Positions 35,405-44,783 of a stretch of DNA of 64,000 nucleotides are shown here, piece after piece; position 1 is the first letter of the stretch; the number at the start of each line of letters is the position of its first letter. Both the position numbers and the translations under genes were made by a program. The notes beneath the pieces are model-generated. The model worked only from the letters and a program-made list of their open reading frames with translations. It was not told where the DNA came from and did not search any database. Source of the stretch: Nostoc sp. 106C (GTDB lineage Bacteria > Cyanobacteriota > Cyanobacteriia > Cyanobacteriales > Nostocaceae); contig NZ_MTAW01000132.1 of the NCBI RefSeq assembly GCF_002154725.1, forward strand, positions 1-64,000, read 5' to 3'.

Positions 35405-35437
35405 AAATCCCCGACTTCTTTAAGAAGTCGGGGATTT
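35405..35437. terminator. Bidirectional terminator between convergent genes
   Basis: AAATCCCCGACTTCTT (35405-35420) is the exact reverse complement of 35422-35437, giving a 16-bp stem. AT-rich ends lie on both sides. It sits just after the glycosyltransferase stop and before the stop of the convergent SMR-like gene, which suits a two-way terminator. The same hairpin sequence is a common repeat in related genomes. Confidence 0.7.
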
Positions 35438-35449
35438 AACTAGCTAATT

Positions 35450-35788
35450 TTAAACATTTTTTGCGAAAGCGATCGCCCCGATACCACTCAACATTAATCC
35501 TACACCTAACCATTGGGAGATTAATACTTTCTCTTGCAAAATAACCGAACCAGATATTGTGGTAGCTATTATAGTTAATCCTATGACTAATGGATAGGCG
35601 ACAGATAAATTTAATTTACCTAAAACTAATATATAAAAAATAGTACTCAACCCGTAACTAGCAATTCCTCCTATTAAATAAATATTTAGGGGATTTTGAC
35701 CTGCTCCTAGTTTTAATAAAGTTTGGGCAAGTGTATTTAATCCCACGGTAATTAAAATCACTAAAATAAAAACCAACTGGTTACTCAT
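35450..35788 (-). CDS. Four-helix SMR/EamA-type transporter, ArnE-like
   Basis: This 112-residue protein is almost wholly four membrane helices. It has the size and helix pattern of the small multidrug resistance family (ITVGLNTLAQTLLKLGAG, ILQEKVLISQWLGVGLML). The membrane-embedded glutamate of the first helix of true EmrE pumps is absent, so drug export is unlikely. It resembles ArnE/ArnF, which flip undecaprenyl-phosphate-sugars. It is the last gene of a three-gene minus-strand operon with the HAD and UbiA genes, gaps of 30 and 37 bp. Confidence 0.75.
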   Translation of the reverse strand: MSNQLVFILVILITVGLNTLAQTLLKLGAGQNPLNIYLIGGIASYGLSTIFYILVLGKLNLSVAYPLVIGLTIIATTISGSVILQEKVLISQWLGVGLMLSGIGAIAFAKNV

Positions 35789-35818
35789 GATGTTTGATTT
35801 TTTTATAAAAAGACCAAT

Positions 35819-36409
35819 TTAGAAAAAATCATCATAGCCGACAGTAGGATCAAATTCCCAAAGTTCTCCATGATCTGGATATGGTATTTGTATCCATTTA
35901 CCCGCAAGTTTCTCCCACCATCGAGGCGGATGAGGTAAGCTGGCAACTTGGATGCAATGACATCCACAAAGCCAAGCTCCGACAACATCAGTATGTAAAC
36001 TATCTCCAATTACGACCACGTGTTTAGATGGTAGTTGCATGTAAGCCATCGCCTGACGGAATGCAGGCGGAAAAGGTTTTTTAGCAGGGTTAAGAGCGCG
36101 AATATTCAGACGATGGGACCAAAATTTAACTCGATAGCTACGTTTCCCATTCGATAAGATAAAAAATTGAATTTCTGCTAATTTTGCTTGTGTAATCCAA
36201 TCTTCTGCCCCAGGAGATAAGTAGCGATCGTCTTCAGAAACAATTGTGTTATCTAAATCGAGAATAATTCCTTTAATTCCAGATGCTCTTAGCTGCTGAA
36301 TCTGGATTTTAGCTAGTGTGTCAGCTTGTTTTGGTAATTTTGGAAATTTTCTTTTAGAACCTGCTTGCTGTAGCTTGCTCAACAAAGTCTTAAAATTCTT
36401 CATCTGCAA
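35819..36409 (-). CDS. YqeG-family HAD phosphatase
   Basis: The 196-residue protein has the HAD motifs IILDLDNTIVSED (nucleophile Asp and general acid), FILSNGKR, KPFPPAF and IGDSLHTDVVGAW. It belongs to the YqeG/GEP4 branch (PF09419-like). In yeast mitochondria and plant plastids members of this branch dephosphorylate phosphatidylglycerophosphate, so a role in phosphatidylglycerol synthesis is one option. The other, from its position between a UbiA phosphoribosyltransferase and a flippase-like gene, is removal of the 5-phosphate from a polyprenyl-phosphate-pentose. The sequence alone does not decide. Confidence 0.85.
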   Translation of the reverse strand: MQMKNFKTLLSKLQQAGSKRKFPKLPKQADTLAKIQIQQLRASGIKGIILDLDNTIVSEDDRYLSPGAEDWITQAKLAEIQFFILSNGKRSYRVKFWSHRLNIRALNPAKKPFPPAFRQAMAYMQLPSKHVVVIGDSLHTDVVGAWLCGCHCIQVASLPHPPRWWEKLAGKWIQIPYPDHGELWEFDPTVGYDDFF

Positions 36410-36446
36410 ATTCCCGAAGATTTTGCTGTTAAATTATTCAATAAAT

Positions 36447-37406
36447 TTATTGAATTAACCCTTGATTTTTTAGCCAGAGAATTGTGAAGCAGGTGACTAC
36501 CCAACCGACAACGGTGCCTAAGATTGGTAAGTCTTTCAATAAAATTTCCTCAGGTCGTTCGCTGCTTCCGCCTTGCTCTAAATCGTCTTTGCTGTGATTG
36601 GCAATTTCTTGAGGATCGCTCAGTAGTTGATAGCGAAAAACGCCATACAAAACAAATGGTAAGGTGAGTAACATCCAGGAGGTAGGCGCTCCATGTAGGT
36701 AGGGGCCAGCACTCCAAAGCGCATAGGTGACAACCGTCCCCGTAGTAACGACATTTTCCATGCGGCCTAACAGCGCGGGAGAGTAGCGTTTGAGTACAGA
36801 ACGGAGCTTGCTACCTTTAATTTGTGCTAGCCGCAGTTCTGCTTTGCGCTTTTCAATTCCCAAAAATAGCGCCAGCATGGCTGTACATAGTAAAAACCAA
36901 CTTGATAAAACAATGCCAGTAGCAGCCGCACCTGCGAAAGCTCGGAGAACAAATCCAGTTGCGATCGCACCAATGTCCAAAATCACTGTCTTTTTTAATC
37001 GCAGATTGTAGGCAACTTGCAATAGAGCATATGCAGTGATAGCAATACCCAACTGAGGCGATCGCAACCATGAAATAGTTAGCGCGCTACCTAACAGCGC
37101 TACTGCCATTGCCAACGCTACTGGAATTCTCACTGCGCCAGATGCGATTGGTCGCCGACATTTTACTGGATGTTGACGGTCAGATTCTACATCTGCAATG
37201 TCATTAATTAAATAAAAACCACTAGATGCACAACAAAAAAGTGTAAATGCTAGTAAGCTACCTAATAGTGATGGCAAATTAACACTAAAGGCAAATAACG
37301 GTGCTGCAAATACAACTAAGTTTTTTGTCCATTGTCGTGGTCGCAAAGCCAATATATGGTAAGCGATCGCAGATTTTTTCAACCTTGCAGCAATTCGAGA
37401 GTCCAT
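36447..37406 (-). CDS. UbiA-family prenyltransferase, decaprenyl-phosphate phosphoribosyltransferase-like
   Basis: The 319-residue integral membrane protein has 8-9 helices and the two Asp-rich loops. The first reads NDIADVESDRQHPVKCRRP, close to the DPPR synthase type, and the second LRLKKTVILDIGAIATGFVLR. DPPR synthases (Rv3806c in mycobacteria) transfer 5-phosphoribose from PRPP to a polyprenyl phosphate, the first step to the arabinose donor of cell-wall arabinans. It is the first gene of a three-gene operon with the HAD phosphatase and the ArnE-like protein. Confidence 0.85.
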   Translation of the reverse strand: MDSRIAARLKKSAIAYHILALRPRQWTKNLVVFAAPLFAFSVNLPSLLGSLLAFTLFCCASSGFYLINDIADVESDRQHPVKCRRPIASGAVRIPVALAMAVALLGSALTISWLRSPQLGIAITAYALLQVAYNLRLKKTVILDIGAIATGFVLRAFAGAAATGIVLSSWFLLCTAMLALFLGIEKRKAELRLAQIKGSKLRSVLKRYSPALLGRMENVVTTGTVVTYALWSAGPYLHGAPTSWMLLTLPFVLYGVFRYQLLSDPQEIANHSKDDLEQGGSSERPEEILLKDLPILGTVVGWVVTCFTILWLKNQGLIQ

Positions 37407-38012
37407 AATTTTCCTGTCTCTCTTGGTTTAGAGTAATGAGATTTAAAAAGTTGCCAATTTGAGAATTATGTTCAGCAAAAACTCATTAAAACTAATGTTT
37501 TATAAGATAATAAAATTTCTATTTACGCAGTCAATAATCGAGCAATACAACAATTTATAAGCTCCTTACCTTCAGACTAAAGATTACTCAAATGCTTGCA
37601 ACAAATCTACAAGCTTAATTTAAGTATTCCCAAGCTAAAGAGCGATCTAACTTTTTAGTCAGATCGGGCAATTATTTAATGTCGGTGTCGCCAAAAATAA
37701 GTTGATATGGATTGAAAAATAGCAAATTAAACGGGTGTAGAGTACTTGCTCCTCACCCTGATAATCCAATACGGTTCAGTTACTGTCGAACAAAAACCAA
37801 GATTTGGGGGAGAATCCCCAAAACCCCCGATTGGGGGACGCAACCGTCCCCCAAGCCCCCTCCAAAATAATTGTTCGGTTTTTTGTTTAGTAATTATTTG
37901 TGAACTTTGTTGTCAATGAATTTTCTTAACTGAACTGTATTGCCTGATAATCTCAGCTTTCGATAGTTTATTTAACCCAGAAGCGGAATTGAAGATTAAT
38001 TCCTCACCTCTC
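37407..38012. other. Intergenic 606 bp with a G/C-rich palindromic repeat
   Basis: No gene is present. Around 37800-37865 lies a repeat of the type GATTTGGGGGAGAATCCCC and GGGGGACGCAACCGTCCCCC, two small hairpins common in Nostocales. The AT-rich sequence on the left should hold the promoter of the UbiA operon. Confidence 0.55.
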
Positions 38013-40604
38013 CTAAAGACCTTCTCGTAAACCGATCGCAATTTTACTGTGTTGTTCAATCTGTCCCATGACTTGTTTGGCTCGTTGAATTACCACAGAT
38101 GGTAAACCTGCTAACCGTCCCGCTTCAATACCGTAGGATTTATCAGCGCCTCCCGGTTGAACTTGGTGTAAAAAGATAATTTGGTCGGGTAACTCTTTCA
38201 CTGTTACCTGATAATTAGCGACATTGGGTAACATCCCTGCCAGTTCATTCAACTCGTGGTAATGCGTAGCAAAGATTGTGCGAGAGCGAATATCTGTTGC
38301 AAGATATTCAGCCACTGCCCAAGCTATAGACAGTCCATCAAACGTTGCCGTTCCCCGGCCAATTTCATCTAATAACACCAGAGATCGCGACGTGGCATGA
38401 TTGAGAATATTCGCCGTTTCATTCATCTCCACCATAAAGGTAGATTGACCAGTGGCTAAATCATCCACTGCACCCACACGAGTAAAAATGCGATCGCATA
38501 TTCCCAACTTAGCAAACCTCGCTGGCACAAAACTTCCCGTCTGCGCCATTAACTGAATCAACCCTACCTGACGCAAATAACAACTCTTACCACTGGCATT
38601 TGGCCCGGTGAGGATAATTAAGTCAGGGTGGTCATTTGTCATTTGTCCCTTGTCATTTGTTAATGACTCTTGACCCAACTGCGTGGAATTCGGTACAAAA
38701 AACCCCGCAGGTAAAGACTGTTCCACTACCGGATGTCGCCCATCGACAATTGCTATTTCCCGTCCTGGCAGTATTTCCGGACGACAATAACCTTGCTGCG
38801 CCGCCAACTCCGCCAAACCACACAATACATCTGCCGCCGCCACTGCGCGAGAAAGATTGCGAATTACCTCGGCCTGTTCTCCGACTTCTTCGCGTAAGGC
38901 GACAAAAACCTCATATTCCAACTGATTTAAATCATCACGTGCTGAGAGAATCCGGGCTTCTCGTTCTTTCAACTCTGGTGTAATGTAACGTTCTTCATTC
39001 GTCAGCGTTTGTTTGCGGATGTAATTGGTGGGTACTTGGTCGGATTTGGCACGGGAAATGCTGATGTAGTAACCAAAAGTTTTATTAAATCCTACCTTCA
39101 AGGTTGGGATTCCTGTCCTTGCTCTCTCATCAACTTCCAAATTAGCAATCCACTGCTGATCCGCTTCTACGGTTGCCTTTCTTTCATCCAACAGGGTATT
39201 CACGCCAGGGCGAATCAAACCGCCTTCTTTAATATGTATGGGTGGCGACTCTACAATATGGGCATGTAATTTTTGTGCCAACTCTTCTAATACAGGTGAC
39301 ACCTTCTGCAAAGCCTTGAGGAAGGGAGAATGAGCCTCAGCCACTAACTCGGATAATTCTGGTAAGCGTGAGAGAGAATCTGCCAAAGCCACTAAATCTT
39401 TAGCATTAGCAGTACCAGAACCAGCCCTCCCTGTTAACCTTTCCAGGTCATAAATTTGACGTAGTAACTGCCGCAAGTCTTGACGCAACGCCGTATTTTC
39501 TACCAATTCTTGAATGGTATCTTGCCTTGCGCGAATGCCTTTAATATCGATTAGCGGTTGCAGTAACCACCGCCGTAAAGCACGCCCACCCATTGCTGTG
39601 CTAGTTCTATCTAATGCCCAAAGCAGGGAACCGTGAAAAGTGCCATCACGAACAGTTTGGGTAATTTCTAAGTTACGGCGGGTTTGATGGTCAACAATTA
39701 GATAGTCAGTAACGGTATAGGTGCGTAACAACTGGAGAGGAACAGAATTTTCCTTTTGAGTATCTTCCAGGTATTCTAAAAGACCGCCGGCAGCGCGGAC
39801 GGCGAGGGGGAGATGTTGACAACCCAGACCTTCGAGCGATCGCACCTTAAATTTCTGCAATAATCTACTTCTGGCTTCCCCTTGAGAAAACGGCACTTGC
39901 GATCGCAAACTATAACAAAACGCTGGCGGCAAACATTGTGGTAGATGCGGTGAAGTTTCTCCTGGACGCAGTATACTACCAAAATCCGGAGCATTGGTAG
40001 GAAACAGCACCTCCGAAGGCTGCAAGCGCATTAGTTCTTGGGTAAGGTGTTCTAAATCACTTCCCTGAGTCGTAAGAAATTCCCCCGTCGAGATATCTGC
40101 ATAAGCTAGCCCCCAATGATTAGCCGCAATTACCACAGCAGCTAAGTAATTATTGCGACTTGCTTTTAGCATTCCCTCTTCAAGCAAAGTTCCTGGTGTG
40201 AGGATGCGTGTTACCTCGCGCCGTACTAAACCCACAGCTTCGGAAGCATCTTCCACTTGGTCGCAAATCACCACAGCGTAGCCTTTTTCTACCAGTTGAG
40301 TAGTGTAGCGTTCCCAAGCATGGTGTGGTACACCTGTCATCGCCACACGACCAACTTCGCCGCCATGTTTGCTAGTCAGAACCAGTTCTAGTTCCCGAGA
40401 TACAGTGACAGCATCTTGGAAAAAAGTTTCAAAGAAATCTCCCACCCGATACAGCAGTAGCGCATGAGGATACTTATCCTTCATTTCTACATAATGCTGA
40501 TACATCTTACTCAGCCTGCTGCGGTCTACCAGTCGCGTGTCAGCATGAGGCGCAGTCGGATGATTGGGTTCCGTTGGCTGAATTTCAAAGTCAGAAGCGG
40601 TCAT
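38013..40604 (-). CDS. mutS: DNA mismatch repair protein MutS with an STRR-derived insert
   Basis: This 863-residue protein has all MutS domains: mismatch-binding [14 protein letters not shown] near residue 52-65, the core, and the ATPase with [15 protein letters not shown] near 664, DELGRGT-like [16 protein letters not shown] and ATHYHEL. It recognises base mismatches in newly replicated DNA. Just before the Walker A region (about residues 638-656) is the odd stretch [11 protein letters not shown]. It is encoded by heptamer repeats GTCATTT on the opposite strand (38631-38667) that look like an STRR invading the gene. The insert must be tolerated since the frame is intact. Confidence 0.95.
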   Translation of the reverse strand: MTASDFEIQPTEPNHPTAPHADTRLVDRSRLSKMYQHYVEMKDKYPHALLLYRVGDFFETFFQDAVTVSRELELVLTSKHGGEVGRVAMTGVPHHAWERYTTQLVEKGYAVVICDQVEDASEAVGLVRREVTRILTPGTLLEEGMLKASRNNYLAAVVIAANHWGLAYADISTGEFLTTQGSDLEHLTQELMRLQPSEVLFPTNAPDFGSILRPGETSPHLPQCLPPAFCYSLRSQVPFSQGEARSRLLQKFKVRSLEGLGCQHLPLAVRAAGGLLEYLEDTQKENSVPLQLLRTYTVTDYLIVDHQTRRNLEITQTVRDGTFHGSLLWALDRTSTAMGGRALRRWLLQPLIDIKGIRARQDTIQELVENTALRQDLRQLLRQIYDLERLTGRAGSGTANAKDLVALADSLSRLPELSELVAEAHSPFLKALQKVSPVLEELAQKLHAHIVESPPIHIKEGGLIRPGVNTLLDERKATVEADQQWIANLEVDERARTGIPTLKVGFNKTFGYYISISRAKSDQVPTNYIRKQTLTNEERYITPELKEREARILSARDDLNQLEYEVFVALREEVGEQAEVIRNLSRAVAAADVLCGLAELAAQQGYCRPEILPGREIAIVDGRHPVVEQSLPAGFFVPNSTQLGQESLTNDKGQMTNDHPDLIILTGPNASGKSCYLRQVGLIQLMAQTGSFVPARFAKLGICDRIFTRVGAVDDLATGQSTFMVEMNETANILNHATSRSLVLLDEIGRGTATFDGLSIAWAVAEYLATDIRSRTIFATHYHELNELAGMLPNVANYQVTVKELPDQIIFLHQVQPGGADKSYGIEAGRLAGLPSVVIQRAKQVMGQIEQHSKIAIGLREGL
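38631..38667. repeat. Heptanucleotide (STRR) repeat inside mutS
   Basis: GTCATTT occurs at 38631, 38638 and 38652, with variant GTCCCTT at 38645, all in phase with a 7-bp period. Heptamer repeats of this kind otherwise lie between genes here (43581-43615, 44545-44579, 47517-47551). This copy is read through in mutS. Confidence 0.75.
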
Positions 40605-40959
40605 AAATGCTAGGAGTTACGCACGGAAAAGCCACAGGATCTGATGATAACTTGATTGATAGTTGAATTGCGATCGCTCAAGGTTTTTTCATCCTTTGCC
40701 ATCTTTGCCTGGGTGTGGCTGGTATCACGGTTGATTTTTACTGAAAGCTGAAAGTTGGTGCTATTTGCCGTCAATAATCATTTACCCTAGTTAACACCAG
40801 CATAGGAGATTCTATTCTCAATGATTTTCCACTTTTCCTGTGATTTTGGCTAGTAATCAGGGAATTCTAAATTTGTAACTTTTGATTAACTTTGCAATTA
40901 CTGCAATCGTTATTTGGATTGTTACTAGAAATCTTACTTCAACAGTAAAGGATGAGAGT
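40605..40959. other. Divergent intergenic region, mutS and histidine kinase
   Basis: The 355-bp region separates divergent genes. It contains a short frame upstream of the kinase start (MINFAITAIVIWIVT from a TTG at 40882) that is hydrophobic but lacks a ribosome-binding site. No operator or terminator was recognised. Confidence 0.4.
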
Positions 40960-42345
40960 ATGCAGGCTATGCATAGCATGACAAGTGCTAATGAGTTGAA
41001 CTTGCAATTAGAGTCAACTTTGCAAGAATTGCCACTTTGGTCAGTTTACGTTGAGGTAAAGAGTCTAGTTAACGATCTAACTACACTTTTTAAGCAAGAG
41101 CCTTTACTACCAGGAATTATCCTGACGAAAAATCATCAATATCAAGGAATGATTTCGCGGCAAAGATTTTTTGAGCATATGAGCCGCCCCTATAGTTTGT
41201 CACTATTTGCTACACGTCCTATCGAAAATCTAATTAACTTTCTCCAGCCAGAGGTATGCATAGTTTCTGAGCAAATGCGGATTGTAGATGCAATCCAAAT
41301 AGCATTACAGCGAGTACCACAACTTGTTTATGAGCCGATTCTTGTCAAAACTAACTCGTGTAATTATCAGCTAGTCGATTTCCATCAGTTACTTTTAGCC
41401 TATTCTCAGATTAATGTCTTAACGCTAGCTCAACTAGAGCAAGTAGAAGAACAATCTAAAATTACCAAAGCAGGTTTTCGTACCCTCAAGCATAACTATA
41501 CAAGATTGGTTCAGAATGAAAAAATGGCTGCTTTAGAACAACTTGTTGCTGGTATTGCTCACGAAATCAACAACCCTGTCAGCTTTATTGCAGGTAACCT
41601 GGTCTATGCAATCGACTATAGCCAGGATTTACTCAATTTAATTAGCCTATACCAAAAGTATTATCCTGAACCAGCAACAGAAATTCAAACTGCGATCGCT
41701 GATATTGAACTAGAATTTTTAACGGCTGATTTTCTGCATCTACTGAATTCTATGAAGGTGGGTACCGAACGTATCCACGAGATAGTTCTTGCTTTACGGA
41801 ATTTCTCTCGCCTTGATGAATCTGAGAAAAAAAGAGTTGATATTCATGAAGGAATTGATAGTACTCTACTACTATTACAAAGCCGTTTTAAAAATCAGCA
41901 AACAGGTCAAATAATTACCGTTGTTAAAGAGTATGAAAAACTTCCTTTAGTGGAATGCTACCCTGGTCTACTTAATCAGGCGTTTATGAATATTCTGGTA
42001 AATGCTATTGATGCTATATTTAATAATTTTCAAAATTCAGACTTGAGTTGTATATTATCTTCACCTCAAAAATATCCTCTAATTCGGATTCGTACTGAAC
42101 TTATAGATGATGACGATGTAATTATTCGCATTGCCGATAATGGTTTGGGAATACCCAAGGATATACAAAAACGCTTATTTGACCCTTTCTTCACTACTAA
42201 AAGCGTCGGTAAAGGCACAGGGTTAGGGTTGTCTATCAGCTATCAAATTATTGTAGATAAACATGGCGGTCAGCTACAATGCATATCTGCGCTAGGAGAA
42301 GGCACTGAGTTTATTATTAAAATTCCTGTTCAACTTGATTCGTGA
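40960..42345 (+). CDS. Sensor histidine kinase, soluble
   Basis: The kinase has an N-terminal region (PLLPGIILTKNHQYQGMISRQ, then FEHMSRPYSLSLFATRPI) shared with several cyanobacterial kinases and cyclases. A short coiled coil leads into the dimerisation helix with phosphorylatable His in AGIAHEINNPVSF. The ATPase has NILVNAIDAI, IADNGLGIPKDIQKR and GKGTGLGLSISY. The ATG at 40960 is chosen because AGGATGAG precedes it; a TTG 26 codons earlier adds a hydrophobic stretch. No response regulator is adjacent, so its partner lies elsewhere. Confidence 0.88.
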   Translation: MQAMHSMTSANELNLQLESTLQELPLWSVYVEVKSLVNDLTTLFKQEPLLPGIILTKNHQYQGMISRQRFFEHMSRPYSLSLFATRPIENLINFLQPEVCIVSEQMRIVDAIQIALQRVPQLVYEPILVKTNSCNYQLVDFHQLLLAYSQINVLTLAQLEQVEEQSKITKAGFRTLKHNYTRLVQNEKMAALEQLVAGIAHEINNPVSFIAGNLVYAIDYSQDLLNLISLYQKYYPEPATEIQTAIADIELEFLTADFLHLLNSMKVGTERIHEIVLALRNFSRLDESEKKRVDIHEGIDSTLLLLQSRFKNQQTGQIITVVKEYEKLPLVECYPGLLNQAFMNILVNAIDAIFNNFQNSDLSCILSSPQKYPLIRIRTELIDDDDVIIRIADNGLGIPKDIQKRLFDPFFTTKSVGKGTGLGLSISYQIIVDKHGGQLQCISALGEGTEFIIKIPVQLDS

Positions 42346-42369
42346 CTAACCGATCGCATTTTGAATTGC

Positions 42370-43464
42370 TTAGTCACCCACCTCAACAGGAGAAGGATGT
42401 TTGATATTGTCATTAGATACAATTACGTGGCTAAATGCTCCATCACGCCAGCTATCTACTATGTCTTTGATAAAGCTGGCTATAGGTATAGCAATTAATA
42501 AACCTAACACTCCTCCTAATTTAGCTCCTATTAATAAGGAAATTACTACCCATACAGGATTTAAGCCAGTCAAATTTCCCAAAATCCGAGGCGCGATAAA
42601 ATTAGCATTCACTTGGTCAATCGCTACAGCTGTACCTAATACTTCTACTCCTAACCAAATGTTTTGCAAAGCTACCAAAAAACTCACTATGGCGATGCCT
42701 ATCCCCGTACCAAAAGGAAAGAGTGAGAAAAAGCCAATACCAATCCCAAAAAGTAGCGCTAAGGGAACTTGTAGCGTCAAAAATGCCAATGTAATCGCTG
42801 AACCTAACACAGCACCTAATGTCGCTTGACCAATAAAATAATTATGAAAATCCTCTCGCAGTAATTCCCGTACTTTTGGGCCAATGTGAGGAGGTAACCA
42901 CTGAAAAACTCCATCCCACAGGCGATCACCGTTTAATACCATATAGACAGTCAGCACCACTGTCAACAACACGTTTACAACCACACCTATAGTATCAAAG
43001 GCAACACTGAGAATTCTGCCAGTGAAAGATTGAAGTTGGTTAGACAATCTCTCTAATATTTGGGTAGCTAAACCAGTTAAATTTACAGGAAGTTGCTGTG
43101 TCGCCGCCCAATTTTGGAAAACTTGGATTTGTTGACTGGCAGAATCAATCCAATAGGGAAGAATGTTAGCTAATTCATTCAACTGCTGTATAATCAGCGG
43201 AACTAAGGTAATACCTAAAGCCACTAAAATCACCACAGTCAAAAGTAAAACTACCACAATAGCTAGATTGCGTTGTACTCCACGTTCTTGAAGAAACTGA
43301 ATTGGATAGTTCAATACAAAAGCCAGTAAGATCGCGGCGGCAAAAATACTGACTAGTGGTTGAAAATACTGCACAACCTGGAGTAATAGCCAACCGTTGA
43401 GAATGGCAATGGGAAATGCCAATCCTATACTTAACCATCGCGGCAGTTTGTTTACTGATTGCAT
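42370..43464 (-). CDS. AI-2E/PerM-family membrane permease
   Basis: The product of 364 residues has 7-8 membrane helices with the family pattern: paired N-terminal helices, a soluble loop of about 80 residues, then FGTGIGIAIVSFLVALQNIW and NFIAPRILGNLTGLNPVWV near the end. Members export or import small molecules, including autoinducer-2 and possibly Na+ in antiport; the cyanobacterial substrate is unknown. The ATG at 43464 has GGAG just upstream and is preferred over a GTG five codons earlier. Confidence 0.88.
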   Translation of the reverse strand: MQSVNKLPRWLSIGLAFPIAILNGWLLLQVVQYFQPLVSIFAAAILLAFVLNYPIQFLQERGVQRNLAIVVVLLLTVVILVALGITLVPLIIQQLNELANILPYWIDSASQQIQVFQNWAATQQLPVNLTGLATQILERLSNQLQSFTGRILSVAFDTIGVVVNVLLTVVLTVYMVLNGDRLWDGVFQWLPPHIGPKVRELLREDFHNYFIGQATLGAVLGSAITLAFLTLQVPLALLFGIGIGFFSLFPFGTGIGIAIVSFLVALQNIWLGVEVLGTAVAIDQVNANFIAPRILGNLTGLNPVWVVISLLIGAKLGGVLGLLIAIPIASFIKDIVDSWRDGAFSHVIVSNDNIKHPSPVEVGD

Positions 43465-43580
43465 GAGTGGTAACTCCACAAAAGGCTCTAAATTTATTTT
43501 TGCTTCTGGGGATTGGGGGATTGGGTAGGAGTAAGGGGGACAAGGAGGACAAGGAAGCAGGAAGCAAGGGCGAAGAAATA

Positions 43581-43615
43581 CTTGACTCTTGACTCTTGAC
43601 TCTTGACAAATGACT
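43581..43615. repeat. Heptanucleotide STRR (CTTGACT)n
   Basis: CTTGACT is repeated in perfect 7-bp phase at 43581, 43588 and 43595, then CTTGACA and AATGACT. This is a typical STRR between the permease and NUDIX genes. G-rich 7-8 bp repeats of the type GGGGATTG precede it at 43507-43560. Confidence 0.85.
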
Positions 43616-43641
43616 AATCCCCCATGCTCAATAACAATTAA

Positions 43642-44073
43642 CTATTGATTGCTGTCCAGAAAATCCAGCATAATTCGCTGATGCATAGGCCCTAAAGGCC
43701 TAACTTCACCAGCATTTTGCGAATAACAGTTACCTTGGCGAATATCTTCTGGTGTTAAGAAACCCATGTCCCAGCCTTCATTTAAAACCAGTTGATCTAA
43801 ACTTACCAACAGTGGTGCATGAAAGACATGACGGATAACTGTGTCATCCCAATAACAGCAAAATTCAGAAAATGTAGGAAAATCGTAGCCGATTTCTTCT
43901 AGAATTTCTCGCTTGACAGCAATATCTGGGCTTTCTCCCGACTCAAGATGTCCGCCAAACAGCGCCCAGTAACCGGGGTAGATAATACTAGGGATATTAT
44001 CCCGCAGTTGCATGAGAAACTTGTTTTCTTGGTAGAGAATTGCGATCGCAACCTGTACCTGATGATTTTTCAT
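43642..44073 (-). CDS. NUDIX hydrolase
   Basis: The 143-residue protein carries the complete Nudix box: G in GHLESGE, then after seven residues REILEEIG, matching GX5EX7REUXEEXGU. The N-terminus (VQVAIAILYQENKFLMQLRD) is the normal first strand. Nudix enzymes hydrolyse nucleoside diphosphates linked to another moiety; the specific substrate is not visible. It lies 30 bp upstream of a lipoprotein gene's stop, same strand. Confidence 0.92.
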   Translation of the reverse strand: MKNHQVQVAIAILYQENKFLMQLRDNIPSIIYPGYWALFGGHLESGESPDIAVKREILEEIGYDFPTFSEFCCYWDDTVIRHVFHAPLLVSLDQLVLNEGWDMGFLTPEDIRQGNCYSQNAGEVRPLGPMHQRIMLDFLDSNQ

Positions 44074-44103
44074 AAATTTTTGTCTAGCTATTTAACATAA
44101 TTA

Positions 44104-44502
44104 TTAAGAATCTTCTTCTACATATACTTCTCCCAACTCTTTACCCGCCAAGGGTATGCTTTGATAGCGAACTTTGCCTTTAATTACAACTTGCTCTCCT
44201 TTTGCCAACTTATTTTGATGAGTAACAACCCAGATTTTGCCTGTGGAGTCATCGATTTGATACGCCCACCGTTTTACAAGGGGCACTTGCCTTTCTACTT
44301 TACCTTGGATGTAAACTGTAGCCTGTTTGTTTGGTTCTGGCTTAATTTCCCGGATTGGTGTGACATTACTACCAATACGGAAATTACCGACGTTTAAGCC
44401 AGACTGTGTTAAGTTACCACAACTACAAAGTCCCAGTACAAGCAGAAAGAACAATCCCAAGCGATGGGAAAAAATGCTGTGAGTTTGAGAAAATTTTTGC
44501 AT
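44104..44502 (-). CDS. Small lipoprotein with an OB-fold-like domain
   Basis: The 132-residue protein has a signal sequence ending in the lipobox LCSC near residue 26. Its C-terminal domain is a string of beta strands (ATVYIQGKVERQVPL, GKIWVVTHQNKLAKGEQVVIKGKVRYQ) that resembles the OB-fold/BOF type found in envelope proteins. It should be attached to a membrane facing the periplasm. The nudix gene lies 30 bp downstream on the same strand. No specific role is known. Confidence 0.7.
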   Translation of the reverse strand: MQKFSQTHSIFSHRLGLFFLLVLGLCSCGNLTQSGLNVGNFRIGSNVTPIREIKPEPNKQATVYIQGKVERQVPLVKRWAYQIDDSTGKIWVVTHQNKLAKGEQVVIKGKVRYQSIPLAGKELGEVYVEEDS

Positions 44503-44544
44503 TAGTGTTTGTTTGTCATTTGTCGTTGGGCATTGGTCAAGAGT

Positions 44545-44579
44545 CCAGAGTCAAAGAGTCAAGGGTCAAGCATTTCTTT
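44545..44579. repeat. Heptamer-type repeat GTCAAGA/GTCAAAG
   Basis: GTCAAGAGTCCAGAGTCAAAG and the following AGTCAAGGGTCAAG keep a 7-bp period with variation. It lies in the 281-bp gap between the lipoprotein gene and folD, next to GTCATTTGTC near 44515-44524. Confidence 0.65.
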
Positions 44580-44783
44580 CCCCCTGCTTCCCTACTTTTT
44601 CTCTCTCATCCCCCACATCCGTATTTGAGATGATGCAGTTGATCTGAGAAGATAAGACAGGATGATTTTGCTGTTTGAGCGAAGCTACGGCATAAAATAG
44701 CAAGACAATCATAGTCAATAGCCAAGCTACAAATGGCTAGATGTGGAACTTTGGACTCAAGGCGAATATAGCTGGAAATTCTT

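Noticed and set aside
35450-35788. Drug efflux pump of the EmrE type
   Set aside because: The membrane-embedded glutamate of the first helix, needed for proton-coupled drug export, is absent.
43581-43615. Possible CRISPR array
   Set aside because: The repeats are only 7 bp and directly adjacent, without spacers; they are STRR-type repeats. No true CRISPR array was found in the window.
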